Part shown: positions 6,871 through 13,108 of the stretch, piece after piece
Layout of the letters: the number at the start of each line of letters is the position of its first letter
Numbering within the stretch: the stretch's first letter is position 1
Notes under the pieces: model-generated
Databases searched by the model: none
Seen by the model: the letters and a program-made list of their open reading frames with translations, nothing else
What the model was told of the DNA's origin: nothing
Origin: Methanobacteriota archaeon
GTDB lineage: Archaea > Iainarchaeota > Iainarchaeia > JAADDC01
Assembly: GCA_015662385.1 (NCBI GenBank)
Contig: DQUH01000040.1
Coordinates: 1-13,108 of the forward strand
DNA length: 13,108 nucleotides
Direction: 5' to 3'
Made by a program: the position numbers and the translations under genes

Positions 6871-8032
6871 TGTATGTCAGCCTGTCTATAAGACCAACTC
6901 TCCCGAGATCCGGCAGGTTAACTATCCTGTGTTTTACTTTTGCTTTTTTGAGCCTCTCGCCGATGCCGCGGGTATGTTCCCGCCCGACAACAGCGAACAC
7001 CGGCCGTTTTTGGGCGCCACTGTCCCTGCACAAATTTACGTGCTTGAGTATTATTTCAGACATCGCCCTTTCCCTTACGTCGTTGCTACTGTTTACGGCC
7101 CGCTCCGTCCCCTTTCCCCAGTTTATTAAAGCAGCCGCGATAGCAGCCACGCCCTTTTCCCTATCCCTCTTTAAAATCTCCTCGTGGTTTTTGGTCTCTT
7201 TAAAGTACTTCTCGTCTATCCGTTCAATTTCCTTCATTATTGCTGACTTGTCTATATCACAGCCGGCAACCTCAGCGCCCACCTTCGCCGCAGCGCCAAG
7301 GATAACGCCGTACCGCCGGGCCGGAACACCCCCTTTGGAGATTATATCCAAGTGTGCGTAAATATGCTCCTGCACGCGCTTCAGTTTCCCGCACACTACA
7401 TCCGTTTTGCCTGTCTTCCCAATCATCTCTGCCCTCTTTGTGGCGACCCTATCGTAAATAGCCTGCAGTAAGTCCGAATGTAACAAGCAGAGCGGAGTGT
7501 TTTTCAGCTCGTCAAAACTTTTAGGTACGTGGCCGTCTGCATATACATCTCTCTTGGCGCGCTCCAAAGCATCCTTCTCCCCCATCCGCAGCTCTTTCCT
7601 GTACATCTCCGCCAGCTCGCGCACGCTTCTCTCTAGTCTACCACGCACCTCCCTGACAATGTCTTCGCCGACACCCATGTCTTCAAGAGATACCCCGTGG
7701 TGCCTGCAGACGTCTTCGAGCGTCTGTATTTTATAAAAATCCACCAGTTTTCTCAGTTCCTCCGGGGTTTTGTTGTTAAAACCCTCCAGCAGGACGCACT
7801 TCGGTCGGTACCACTCTATCTCCTCTACAATGTGCTGGGCCTGCTCAGGATCCAAATGGTTTTCGCCGAAGACCATGACGTCGGGCACCCCGCGGACCCT
7901 GTCCAGAGCCCTGTTCTTTAGGCGGATAGCCTTCTTTAAGAGCTTACATCTGACGCCGTGTGCTTTATCCACAACGAAGTATTTCAGGCCGGCTGCTCCC
8001 TCCAAAAACCTCTGCTTTATTTTCTTCAGCAC
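6863..8032 (-). CDS. TIKI/TraB/ChaN-EreA-like superfamily protein, paralogue A
   Basis: A 389-residue soluble protein of the TIKI superfamily (TraB, PrgY, GumN, ChaN and EreA relatives), whose members share two GxxH motifs and an acidic residue in a putative metal-dependent hydrolase site. Here GENH is at 56-59, the glutamate of LLEGF at 83, a TraB-like VGAEVAGCDIDK block follows in the middle, and GREH is at 350-353. GENH followed by an acidic/aliphatic stretch looks closest to ChaN/EreA, while the C-terminal GREH block looks like TraB. No membrane segments are present, unlike many archaeal TraB proteins. The ~55-residue N-terminus is basic and helical. The GTG start at 8032 has GGGGGTGA four bases upstream, overlapping the stop of paralogue B, so the two are co-translated. 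Substrate and reaction are unknown. Confidence 0.75.
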   Translation of the reverse strand: MLKKIKQRFLEGAAGLKYFVVDKAHGVRCKLLKKAIRLKNRALDRVRGVPDVMVFGENHLDPEQAQHIVEEIEWYRPKCVLLEGFNNKTPEELRKLVDFYKIQTLEDVCRHHGVSLEDMGVGEDIVREVRGRLERSVRELAEMYRKELRMGEKDALERAKRDVYADGHVPKSFDELKNTPLCLLHSDLLQAIYDRVATKRAEMIGKTGKTDVVCGKLKRVQEHIYAHLDIISKGGVPARRYGVILGAAAKVGAEVAGCDIDKSAIMKEIERIDEKYFKETKNHEEILKRDREKGVAAIAAALINWGKGTERAVNSSNDVRERAMSEIILKHVNLCRDSGAQKRPVFAVVGREHTRGIGERLKKAKVKHRIVNLPDLGRVGLIDRLTYRG

Positions 8033-8036
8033 GTAG

Positions 8037-8044
8037 TCACCCCC
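8037..8044 (-). promoter_or_regulatory. Ribosome-binding site of paralogue A overlapping stop of paralogue B
   Basis: On the minus strand GGGGGTGA contains the TGA stop of paralogue B and closely resembles the archaeal anti-16S consensus GGAGGTGA. It lies four bases upstream of the GTG at 8032 and decides that non-ATG start. Confidence 0.65.
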
Positions 8045-9206
8045 GAAAACAGTCGGTGGTTGTGCCCGTGGCGAAAGACGGCAGTTTTATAACCCTGTGC
8101 TTAACCCTCCATTTTTTCAGTCTTTTATGTATGCCGGGAACATGCGCCCTGCCAACAACCATCATCACTGGCGCGCCGGATGTCCTGCTCCAGGCATATT
8201 CCAAAGCGTTCTGGCACATGGTATGGTCTCTCACCGGCCTCAATGCTCTGCAAAGCTCAGTGATAAACTCGTTGTATTTGGGATGGTTTTCCCCGAAATT
8301 TTCTGTTGATAGTGTATACTTTCTAATTATCCACCGTACCACCGGCCTGCAATGTGGTGAAAACTCCTTTATTAGGCTTTCAGATACCCCTTGCTTTCCA
8401 ATTTTCGCCAAGTCAGGCTTCCTGACATCGCAGCCCGCGACTTTCGCGCCAACATCCGCCGCAGCGCTGAGCATAACATCGTATCTCCGTACCTTGATAA
8501 CGTCGTCTTCACTGCCAGTCCGCATATAGCTGCGTATATGCTCCAGCAGTTTCAGCACCCTTTCCCCGTCGTGTACACCCCCGTACCTGCACCACCCGTC
8601 AGCGATCTTCTCCCGCAAGACTTCCAGTGCAACGGGGTGTAGGAAATAAAGTGGCGTTTTCATCAGCTCGTCCATGTTTTTGGGAACGTGTCCCTCCACG
8701 CGCAAATCGTCCCTTGCAAGTTTAGCGGCTTCCCCCCTGCGTTTCCCCAAAACGTACATGTAGTGCCTCATTTTTTTCAAGAAGGCAATTCCCGCACTTT
8801 CGTTAATTTCATAGACTATACCATCATTTATGCCCAGTTTTTCTAACGGGACTCCGTAGTGTTTGCAAAGCTCTTCTAACGTCCGCACCTTATAACGTTT
8901 CACTAAATCTTCCAGCTCCTCGCGGGTTCTGTTTGAAAATCCCTCCAGCAGTAAATATTCAGGTTTGTACTTCCTGATTAGCCGGGCGATGGTGTGGGCG
9001 TGGGACATGTCGTAGTGATTCTCTCCCACCACAATTATGTCCGGCTTGCCGAACAGCCGGTCGCGGATCTGGTTCCTAACATCGAGAAGCCTTTCATACC
9101 CTTTGTACGCAGCCCTGCCTAGGCTGCGCCGCAGTCTTCCCAATACCACCCTCATGCCCCCATGTCCAAACACATCCCTGCCTAAGGTCTTTAATGAATG
9201 CCTCAA
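8037..9206 (-). CDS. TIKI/TraB/ChaN-EreA-like superfamily protein, paralogue B
   Basis: Tandem paralogue of the following gene. From the TTG at 9206 it is also 389 residues. GENH lies at 61-64, the glutamate of LLLEGF at 88 (the same spacing as in paralogue A), EGHVPKNMDEL and the RRYDVMLSAAADVGAKVAGCD block in the middle, and GRAH at 352-355. About half of the positions are identical in the conserved blocks; the central ~100 residues and the N-terminus diverge strongly. The protein appears soluble and cytoplasmic. The start is uncertain: TTG 9206 lacks a clear ribosome-binding sequence, while GTG 9173 (preceded by AGGCAGGGAT) and ATG 9155 are in-frame alternatives that fit better with the TATA-like box at 9223-9230. 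The gene is divergent from a small HTH gene. Function and substrate are unknown. Confidence 0.72.
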   Translation of the reverse strand: MRHSLKTLGRDVFGHGGMRVVLGRLRRSLGRAAYKGYERLLDVRNQIRDRLFGKPDIIVVGENHYDMSHAHTIARLIRKYKPEYLLLEGFSNRTREELEDLVKRYKVRTLEELCKHYGVPLEKLGINDGIVYEINESAGIAFLKKMRHYMYVLGKRRGEAAKLARDDLRVEGHVPKNMDELMKTPLYFLHPVALEVLREKIADGWCRYGGVHDGERVLKLLEHIRSYMRTGSEDDVIKVRRYDVMLSAAADVGAKVAGCDVRKPDLAKIGKQGVSESLIKEFSPHCRPVVRWIIRKYTLSTENFGENHPKYNEFITELCRALRPVRDHTMCQNALEYAWSRTSGAPVMMVVGRAHVPGIHKRLKKWRVKHRVIKLPSFATGTTTDCFRG

Positions 9207-9222
9207 TTTAACAATATCGGTA

Positions 9223-9230
9223 GAATATAA
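9223..9230. promoter_or_regulatory. AT-rich TATA-like element between paralogue B and the HTH gene
   Basis: GAATATAA (TTATATTC on the minus strand) lies in the 41-bp divergent gap. On the minus strand it would place transcription near 9200, favouring a paralogue B start downstream of the TTG at 9206. On the plus strand it is only ~21 bases from the HTH start, slightly short for a leaderless transcript. Confidence 0.35.
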
Positions 9231-9247
9231 CGACTGGGGGTGTCCTC

Positions 9248-9412
9248 ATGAAGTCGCTGGGGGAGTACTGGAGGCTTAGCGAAAAGGACCGTGCACTAAT
9301 TGAAATGTTGGGCCGTGGCGCCCCGGAAAAAGCAATTCGTAAAGCCCTTGGCCTTACGCACAAACAGATAAAGCAGAAAATTGCCAAGCTCCAGCGGATG
9401 GGCAAGTTATGA
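9248..9412 (+). CDS. Small helix-turn-helix DNA-binding protein (54 residues)
   Basis: A 54-residue open frame from ATG 9248 to TGA 9412, with GGGGGTG about six bases before the start. After a short lead, LSEKDRALIEMLGRGAPEKA forms the first helices and IRKALGLTHKQIKQKIAKLQ gives a clear helix-turn-helix with a basic recognition helix, similar to Lrp/AsnC- or sigma-region-4-type HTH units. No ligand or dimerisation domain is present, so it would act as a bare HTH. It is divergent from the TIKI-like pair across 41 bp and ends eight bases before the convergent tRNA gene. Its position makes it a candidate regulator of the pair (inference). The coherent HTH pattern, good ribosome-binding site and tidy fit between neighbours argue that it is real despite its size. 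Confidence 0.65.
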   Translation: MKSLGEYWRLSEKDRALIEMLGRGAPEKAIRKALGLTHKQIKQKIAKLQRMGKL

Positions 9413-9419
9413 GAGAGAA

Positions 9420-9495
9420 TGGGGCCGCGGGGATTTGAACCCCGGATCTCAGGCTCCCGAAGCCTGAATGCTAGGCCAGGCTACACCACGGCCCC
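9420..9495 (-). tRNA. tRNA-Pro (anticodon CGG)
   Basis: On the minus strand a 76-base cloverleaf folds with a perfect seven-pair acceptor stem (GGGGCCG with CGGCCCC), discriminator A, anticodon stem CAGGC/GCCTG around loop TTCGGGA (anticodon CGG, reading CCG proline codons), and T arm CGGGG-TTCAAAT-CCCCG. CCA is not encoded: the bases after the discriminator are TTC. No intron is seen. A weak TATA-like GATTTAAC (9525-9532) about 34 bases upstream overlaps the stop of the preceding gene and could drive it. Confidence 0.97.
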
Positions 9496-9531
9496 AGCCC
9501 ACGCAAAGAATATCTGGAGGAAATGGTTAAA

Positions 9532-10302
9532 TCATTTGGTCTTCACACCCTTTATGCGCTTGGGGGGGCGGATCCGGTTGTATGCAACCCCGTAGTGAAC
9601 CGGCGCCCCCGCCATTTCCATGTACTTCTTAAGGGCGAGGTCGTACACGCTAACGTTTTTCCCGCCGTTGGAGAGCTTGAGGGCTAGCGCACAAGCATCA
9701 CTGGGTCTAATACGGTCCGCAGATTCCTCGACGGAGAGCAACTCCCCCGCCTTTGAATGCAGTGTACTGCTGAGGGAAGCCACGTAAAAAAGCAGGTCTA
9801 TAGGGGTCGTTTTCTCTGTGATCTTCTGTTTTTTAACGGATACCCAGCCGTCCGTGTTTGCTACAAAGAAATAACCCTCACCCAGGGGTTCTATTTCTTC
9901 ACCGGCGTGGGTGATGTGTTCAAAATCCCCCAGCTTTGCAGACAGCACGTACCTAACACAGTAAACCTTCAGGACGTCTTTCATTGCCGCAGTCTGCTTT
10001 TTGTCCAGGGAGTATTCAGAGGAAACGGCAGACAGTATGTCAGACACCTTGGACTGGACTGCCCTCCCGCGGAGGGCGGAGGATACTGCCCTGTCAAGGT
10101 CAGATCGACTGCGGATCACGTCGTCAAGGGAGGAGTGCAGCTCCGAGAGGTCGAAAAAGCCCGCAAGGTAGTGGTCACCCCTCTGATTAACAACAGCGCT
10201 CAGGGTAGAGATGAAAGGCAAGAGTTCGCCGGACGGGGTGACCAGCTTCCGGGCAAAGCTCCAGTCCCCGTGCTTACCCGAGAACAACACGACGTTTTTC
10301 AT
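9532..10302 (-). CDS. Unrecognised 256-residue soluble protein
   Basis: I do not recognise this protein. It has no signal peptide, membrane segment or obvious catalytic motif. The N-terminus (NVVLFSGKHGDWSFARKLV) looks like a beta strand and loop. A largely helical middle follows (LDDVIRSRSDLDRAVSSALR and later helices to ~115). A central block, GEGYFFVANTDGWVSVKKQKI (about 140-160), looks like a beta hairpin. A second helical region follows, and the tail is basic (RPPKRIKGVKTK). The ATG at 10302 is supported by a TATA-like TAAAAATAA 26 bases upstream, which overlaps the stop of the preceding membrane-protein gene. The two genes are 27 bp apart and may also be cotranscribed. The tRNA-Pro gene follows after 36 bp. 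Confidence 0.75.
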   Translation of the reverse strand: MKNVVLFSGKHGDWSFARKLVTPSGELLPFISTLSAVVNQRGDHYLAGFFDLSELHSSLDDVIRSRSDLDRAVSSALRGRAVQSKVSDILSAVSSEYSLDKKQTAAMKDVLKVYCVRYVLSAKLGDFEHITHAGEEIEPLGEGYFFVANTDGWVSVKKQKITEKTTPIDLLFYVASLSSTLHSKAGELLSVEESADRIRPSDACALALKLSNGGKNVSVYDLALKKYMEMAGAPVHYGVAYNRIRPPKRIKGVKTK

Positions 10303-10323
10303 AAGGATGATATTATGTGGGGG

Positions 10324-10332
10324 TTATTTTTA
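10324..10332 (-). promoter_or_regulatory. TATA-like box for the 256-residue protein
   Basis: On the minus strand TAAAAATAA is centred 26 bases upstream of the ATG at 10302 and overlaps the TAA stop of the upstream gene. The spacing fits leaderless archaeal transcription. Confidence 0.4.
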
Positions 10333-10608
10333 GAGGTAGTTGTACAGGATGAGGACTAGGAGCAGCCAGAAAGGTATCCAGAAAGCGTCAGTAGATGGTA
10401 GTACCCTGCCGGACACCCACACGGCGTAAAGCTGCCCGAGTACAAAGGCGGCCGTAAGAAGCATCAGTATGTATGCGAGGGGCTTCTTCGCCCCGGTGAC
10501 CGCCGATTTTACCCGCTCAGACAGCCCTGACAAGTAAGAGCCCCCTTCGTTGAAAAGAATGTACACGAAAAGGGCGAGCGCCGCAAGGGTCCAGATGTCC
10601 ACCTGCAT
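10330..10608 (-). CDS. Small three-pass membrane protein (92 residues)
   Basis: I do not recognise this protein. It has three hydrophobic segments at about residues 5-19 (IWTLAALALFVYILF), 43-65 (PLAYILMLLTAAFVLGQLYAVWV) and 75-92 (FWIPFWLLLVLILYNYL). A short basic loop joins the first two. The last segment runs to the C-terminus, so there is no cytoplasmic tail. I chose the ATG at 10608 because a TATA-like TTTTATTA lies about 27 bases upstream. The frame is open to another ATG at 10665, but that start would place the promoter inside the gene and adds an unlikely N-terminus. It is divergent from the TrmB-type regulator and is followed on the same strand by the 256-residue unknown. Confidence 0.65.
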   Translation of the reverse strand: MQVDIWTLAALALFVYILFNEGGSYLSGLSERVKSAVTGAKKPLAYILMLLTAAFVLGQLYAVWVSGRVLPSTDAFWIPFWLLLVLILYNYL

Positions 10609-10630
10609 AATATCAATTGTCCCTGCAGAG

Positions 10631-10638
10631 TAATAAAA
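10631..10638 (-). promoter_or_regulatory. TATA box for the three-pass membrane protein
   Basis: On the minus strand TTTTATTA is centred about 26-27 bases upstream of the ATG at 10608, in the 68-bp divergent gap shared with the TrmB-type gene. Confidence 0.45.
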
Positions 10639-10647
10639 AGGTGCCCT

Positions 10648-10655
10648 CTTTAATC
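10648..10655 (+). promoter_or_regulatory. Possible TATA box for the TrmB-gltX operon
   Basis: CTTTAATC is centred about 25.5 bases upstream of the GTG at 10677, which would make the transcript leaderless. An alternative AT-rich element lies at 10630-10639. Confidence 0.35.
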
Positions 10656-10676
10656 CGTTGCCCATAGAGTAATAAT

Positions 10677-11300
10677 GTGGAGGAGGCGCTCCTCTCTCTG
10701 CTCAGGGACATGGGGCTGGGTGAGTACGAAGCACGGACACTTTACGCACTCTTCCGGCTAGGAACAGGCGACACCAGGACAATAGCACAGCACGCGGAAG
10801 TCCCCAGGACCAAGGTATACGACATACTGCGGAATTTCGTGCAGAAGGGGTACGTCATTGAAATGGATACGAGGCCAAAAAGATACGCGGTGACAGACCC
10901 CCTTCGCGTCCTCCAGCTGATGGTGAAGGAGAAAAAAGAACGTGTTGAACGGCTGGAAAAAAGGGTAAAAAACATAGGGAAAATAATTCCCCTTCTTGCT
11001 GATACCGGCGAAATCGAGGGGAACTACATACTCCGGTTCAAACGTCCGGAAACGCTTGTTAGCATGCTCGAGGGCGAAACTGACGACGCCACAGTTGTTG
11101 GGAGCACGGGAAAGAGCAGAGAGCTACTGGCCAGACTAAAAGGAAAGCACTTGGCCAGCCCCTTCGATTTCATACTCACGGAAAAAGCCGTTTACATCCC
11201 CCTCGCTCCGTTGGGTGAGCCGTCAAGGGAAACAACCGTTGTAGTCTTCCAGGACAAAAATGTAATAGACGTGTTCAGAAGGTGGTTGGATGGAACGTGA
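10677..11300 (+). CDS. TrmB-family transcriptional regulator
   Basis: A 207-residue archaeal DNA-binding regulator. Residues ~1-75 form the TrmB-type winged helix: GLGEYEARTLYALFRLG, then IAQHAEVPRTKVYDILRNFV (recognition helix), then a wing around DTRPKRYAVTDP. Residues ~78-100 are a charged coiled coil (VKEKKERVERLEKRV), probably for dimerisation. The C-terminal ~100 residues (LRFKRPETLVSMLEG, then ATVVGSTGKSRELLARL) resemble the truncated effector domain of small TrmB-like proteins; full TrmB sugar sensors are longer. The GTG start at 10677 gives the usual distance to the winged helix. The stop overlaps the gltX start by 11 bases, so both are one transcript. It may autoregulate from the shared divergent promoter; its ligand is unknown. 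Confidence 0.88.
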   Translation: MEEALLSLLRDMGLGEYEARTLYALFRLGTGDTRTIAQHAEVPRTKVYDILRNFVQKGYVIEMDTRPKRYAVTDPLRVLQLMVKEKKERVERLEKRVKNIGKIIPLLADTGEIEGNYILRFKRPETLVSMLEGETDDATVVGSTGKSRELLARLKGKHLASPFDFILTEKAVYIPLAPLGEPSRETTVVVFQDKNVIDVFRRWLDGT

Positions 11301-12978
11301 AGTGTACGAACTCGCTTACAAGCACGCCCTGAAGAACGCTGTGGAGCACGGCGGGAAGGCGTCGGTGGGCGCAGTAATGGGCAAGGTACTGGTGGAAAGA
11401 CCAGACCTAAAGGAGAAGGCAAAGGAAATAATCCCCGTAATAAAAAAAGCCGTGGAGGACGTGAACGCGCTCCCCCTTGCCCGCCAGAAAGAGGAAATGG
11501 AAAACTTCGACTACTCGCCGCTAAGGAAGAGGGAAAGAAAGGGGCTGCCGGAACTGCCAAACGTCAGGGGAAAGGTGGTGACCCGGTTCTCCCCGGAACC
11601 GGGGGGGTACATCCACCTCGGCAACCTGCGGAGCGCCCTCGTCTCGTACCTCTACGCAGAAAAATACGGGGGGCAGTTCATACTGAGGTTCGAGGATACT
11701 AACCCCGCAAAGCCGAAGCTCCCGTACTACGACGCCATAAGGGAGGACCTCCGGGCAGTGGGGATAGAGTGGGACAAGGAAGTCATAGAGTCCGACAGGA
11801 TGGACATCTATTACGGGTACGCCCGGAAGCTCATAGAGTCTGGAGGGGGCTACGTCTGTACCTGCTCCGCCGAGGAGATGCGGAGGAAAAGGGCGGAAAA
11901 AGAGGGCTGCATTCACAGAAACAACGCCGTCGAAGAAAACTTGGAGCTCTGGGACGGTATGTTGGAGGGGGCCTTCGGCGAGGGGGGGGCGGTGCTGAGG
12001 CTGAAAATAGATCCGTCCCACCCGAACCCTGCCCTGCGCGACCCCGTCCTCTTCAGGATAGTCACCAGCGTGCCCCACCCGAGGACCGGGTACAGGTACC
12101 ACGTCTACCCCCTCTACAACTTCGCCTGTGCCGTGGAGGACGGGCTCGGCGTCACCCACGTGCTGAGGGGAAAGGAGCATCAGGCAAACGGGGAAATACA
12201 GAGGGTTATCCAGCGAATACTGGGGCTTGCAACCCCTGAATACGTGCACTTCGGGAGGATAAACGTGGAAGACAAGGACTCGTCGGTACCCATGGGCAAG
12301 AGGTACATACGGCAGGCGCTCAGGGAAGGCATAATAGAGGGGTGGGGGGACGTCCGCGTGCCCACCGTCCGTTCCCTGCTCAACAGGGGGATCCTTCCAG
12401 AAACGCTCAGGGAATTCATAGAAGAGATAGGACCGAAGAAGAGCGACATCCACGTGGACATGGAACACATATACGGGATCAACAGGAAAAAGCTCGACGA
12501 GAGGGCGAAGCGCTACTTTTTCGTGGAGGAACCAGTAGAATTAATCGTAGAGGGGGCGCCGGAAGTGGAAGCAAGGCTCCCTTACCACCCCAACCACCTA
12601 GACTACGGTGAAAGGGTTTACAGGTTCAGGGAAGGGGAACACAGGGTGTACATCTCCAAAAAAGACCTGCCGGAGCCGGGGGAAGAAGTCCGCCTCATGT
12701 CGCTGTACAACATAAGGGTGGAAGAAACGGGGGAAACGGTGAAGGCGAGGTACGCGGGGGACGAGCTCAGGGGCAAAAAGATACAGTGGGTGCCGGTCAT
12801 CGCCGACGCAATTGATGCGGAGGTGCTGCACCCGTCAGGCAGGAAGATGCTCGGCGTGATCGAGTGGTACGCCCAGGAGCTGAGGGAAGGGGACATAGTC
12901 CAGCTGGAACGGGTGTGCTTTGCAAGGGTCAGGAGCAACCAGGGGGAGAAGATAACCTTCTACTGGGCGCACCGCTGA
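11290..12978 (+). CDS. gltX: Glutamyl-tRNA synthetase, archaeal type
   Basis: Class I aminoacyl-tRNA synthetase that charges tRNA-Glu in the cytoplasm. In archaea it is commonly non-discriminating, also forming Glu-tRNA-Gln. The 562 residues match the archaeal family. An N-terminal helical domain (ALKNAVEHGGKASVGAVMGKVL) precedes the catalytic core. The HIGH-type motif lies in PEPGGYIHLGNLRSA (102-116), FEDTNP is at 134-139, and a likely zinc site is formed by C190, C192, C207 and H209. LRGKEH (292-297) follows, and a beta-barrel anticodon-binding region makes up the C-terminal third. The KMSKS region reads VPMGKR (333-338) instead of the usual archaeal L-S-x-S-K, keeping only the lysine. The next block, GWGDVRVPTVRSLLNRG, is normal. 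The ATG at 11290 lies inside the end of the TrmB-type gene and has no promoter of its own. Confidence 0.95.
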   Translation: MEREVYELAYKHALKNAVEHGGKASVGAVMGKVLVERPDLKEKAKEIIPVIKKAVEDVNALPLARQKEEMENFDYSPLRKRERKGLPELPNVRGKVVTRFSPEPGGYIHLGNLRSALVSYLYAEKYGGQFILRFEDTNPAKPKLPYYDAIREDLRAVGIEWDKEVIESDRMDIYYGYARKLIESGGGYVCTCSAEEMRRKRAEKEGCIHRNNAVEENLELWDGMLEGAFGEGGAVLRLKIDPSHPNPALRDPVLFRIVTSVPHPRTGYRYHVYPLYNFACAVEDGLGVTHVLRGKEHQANGEIQRVIQRILGLATPEYVHFGRINVEDKDSSVPMGKRYIRQALREGIIEGWGDVRVPTVRSLLNRGILPETLREFIEEIGPKKSDIHVDMEHIYGINRKKLDERAKRYFFVEEPVELIVEGAPEVEARLPYHPNHLDYGERVYRFREGEHRVYISKKDLPEPGEEVRLMSLYNIRVEETGETVKARYAGDELRGKKIQWVPVIADAIDAEVLHPSGRKMLGVIEWYAQELREGDIVQLERVCFARVRSNQGEKITFYWAHR

Positions 12979-13108
12979 GCTGAACGATCAAGACAATAGT
13001 CGCGATTACAACATTCGTTGGCGCGGTGGGAATAACAAAACGATATACACGAAGATGCTCCGTTACGAACAGCAACCCAAACAACGCCAGCCGTGATGGC
13101 CATAATAA
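12979..13108. other. Right-edge region without a confident gene
   Basis: These 130 bases after gltX look richer in AT than the flanking coding DNA. No tRNA, T-rich terminator or complete gene is visible. On the minus strand one frame is open from the edge to a stop at 12929-12931 and is strongly hydrophobic (for example TNVVIATIVLIVQL), as expected for the end of a membrane protein convergent with gltX. It would overlap gltX by about 50 bases. A second minus frame from an ATG near 13105 to a stop at 12960 is cysteine-rich and less convincing. Confidence 0.25.

Noticed and set aside
9208..9405. Minus-strand open frame of 65 residues opposite the small HTH gene
   Set aside because: The plus-strand frame gives a coherent HTH with a ribosome-binding site, while this frame gives no recognisable pattern.
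9413..9531. Attachment site (att) duplicated from the tRNA-Pro 3' end
   Set aside because: I saw no second copy of the tRNA 3' sequence and no integrase in the window.
10330..10665. 111-residue version of the three-pass membrane protein starting at 10665
   Set aside because: The extension covers the likely TATA box at 10631-10638, and the residues do not look like part of a membrane segment. Start 10608 gives standard spacing.
11521..12468. Long minus-strand open frame (315 residues) inside gltX
   Set aside because: It is an antisense shadow produced by high GC at third codon positions of gltX; its His/Pro/Val-rich translation matches no family.
12960..13105. Short minus-strand frame with ATG near 13105 convergent with gltX
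   Set aside because: Its translation is cysteine-rich and uneven, with no ribosome-binding sequence visible before the edge; probably not coding.
1..13108. CRISPR array, insertion sequence or transposase
   Set aside because: No regularly spaced direct repeats, terminal inverted repeats or transposase/integrase motifs were found on either strand by eye.

Overview
The window is archaeal chromosomal DNA, GC-rich overall. The evidence is a Hel308-type helicase, an archaeal AMP phosphorylase, an archaeal-type glutamyl-tRNA synthetase, a TrmB-family regulator, TATA-like boxes about 24-28 bases before start codons (leaderless-style promoters), and a tRNA gene with no encoded CCA. The lineage cannot be fixed from sequence alone. 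Compact, overlapping genes and AMP phosphorylase would suit a DPANN archaeon or an uncultured euryarchaeon, but this is inference.

Layout. (1) 1-4169, minus strand: a tightly packed operon read right to left, with a coiled-coil protein of unknown function, Hel308 (TTG start) and a HerA/DUF87-type ATPase that runs off the left edge. (2) 4202-5674, minus: AMP phosphorylase. (3) 5706-6269, plus: an ASCH-domain protein with a C-terminal helix-turn-helix, divergent from AMP phosphorylase across a 31-bp promoter region. (4) 6259-6771, minus: a two-pass membrane protein with a very basic tail. (5) 6863-9206, minus: two tandem paralogues, both open over 389 codons, of the TIKI/TraB/ChaN/EreA-like superfamily. 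(6) 9248-9412, plus: a 54-residue helix-turn-helix protein divergent from the paralogue pair. (7) 9420-9495, minus: tRNA-Pro(CGG). (8) 9532-10608, minus: a 256-residue unknown soluble protein preceded by a 92-residue three-pass membrane protein. (9) 10677-12978, plus: a TrmB-type regulator overlapping glutamyl-tRNA synthetase by 11 bases. (10) 12979-13108: no confident gene.

How the genes may work together. Hel308 and a HerA-like translocase both act on DNA at stalled forks or breaks, so the left operon is probably a replication-repair unit in which the coiled-coil protein is the unexplained partner. A PCNA-binding-like motif at the Hel308 C-terminus supports this. AMP phosphorylase implies nucleotide salvage through ribose-1,5-bisphosphate, usually completed by type III Rubisco, whose genes are not in this window. 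The middle section (paralogue pair, small HTH protein, membrane proteins, the 256-residue unknown) is the most accessory-looking and least explained part. The strongest candidates for something undescribed are the coiled-coil/Hel308/HerA-like operon and the tandem TIKI-like pair with its divergent HTH microprotein.
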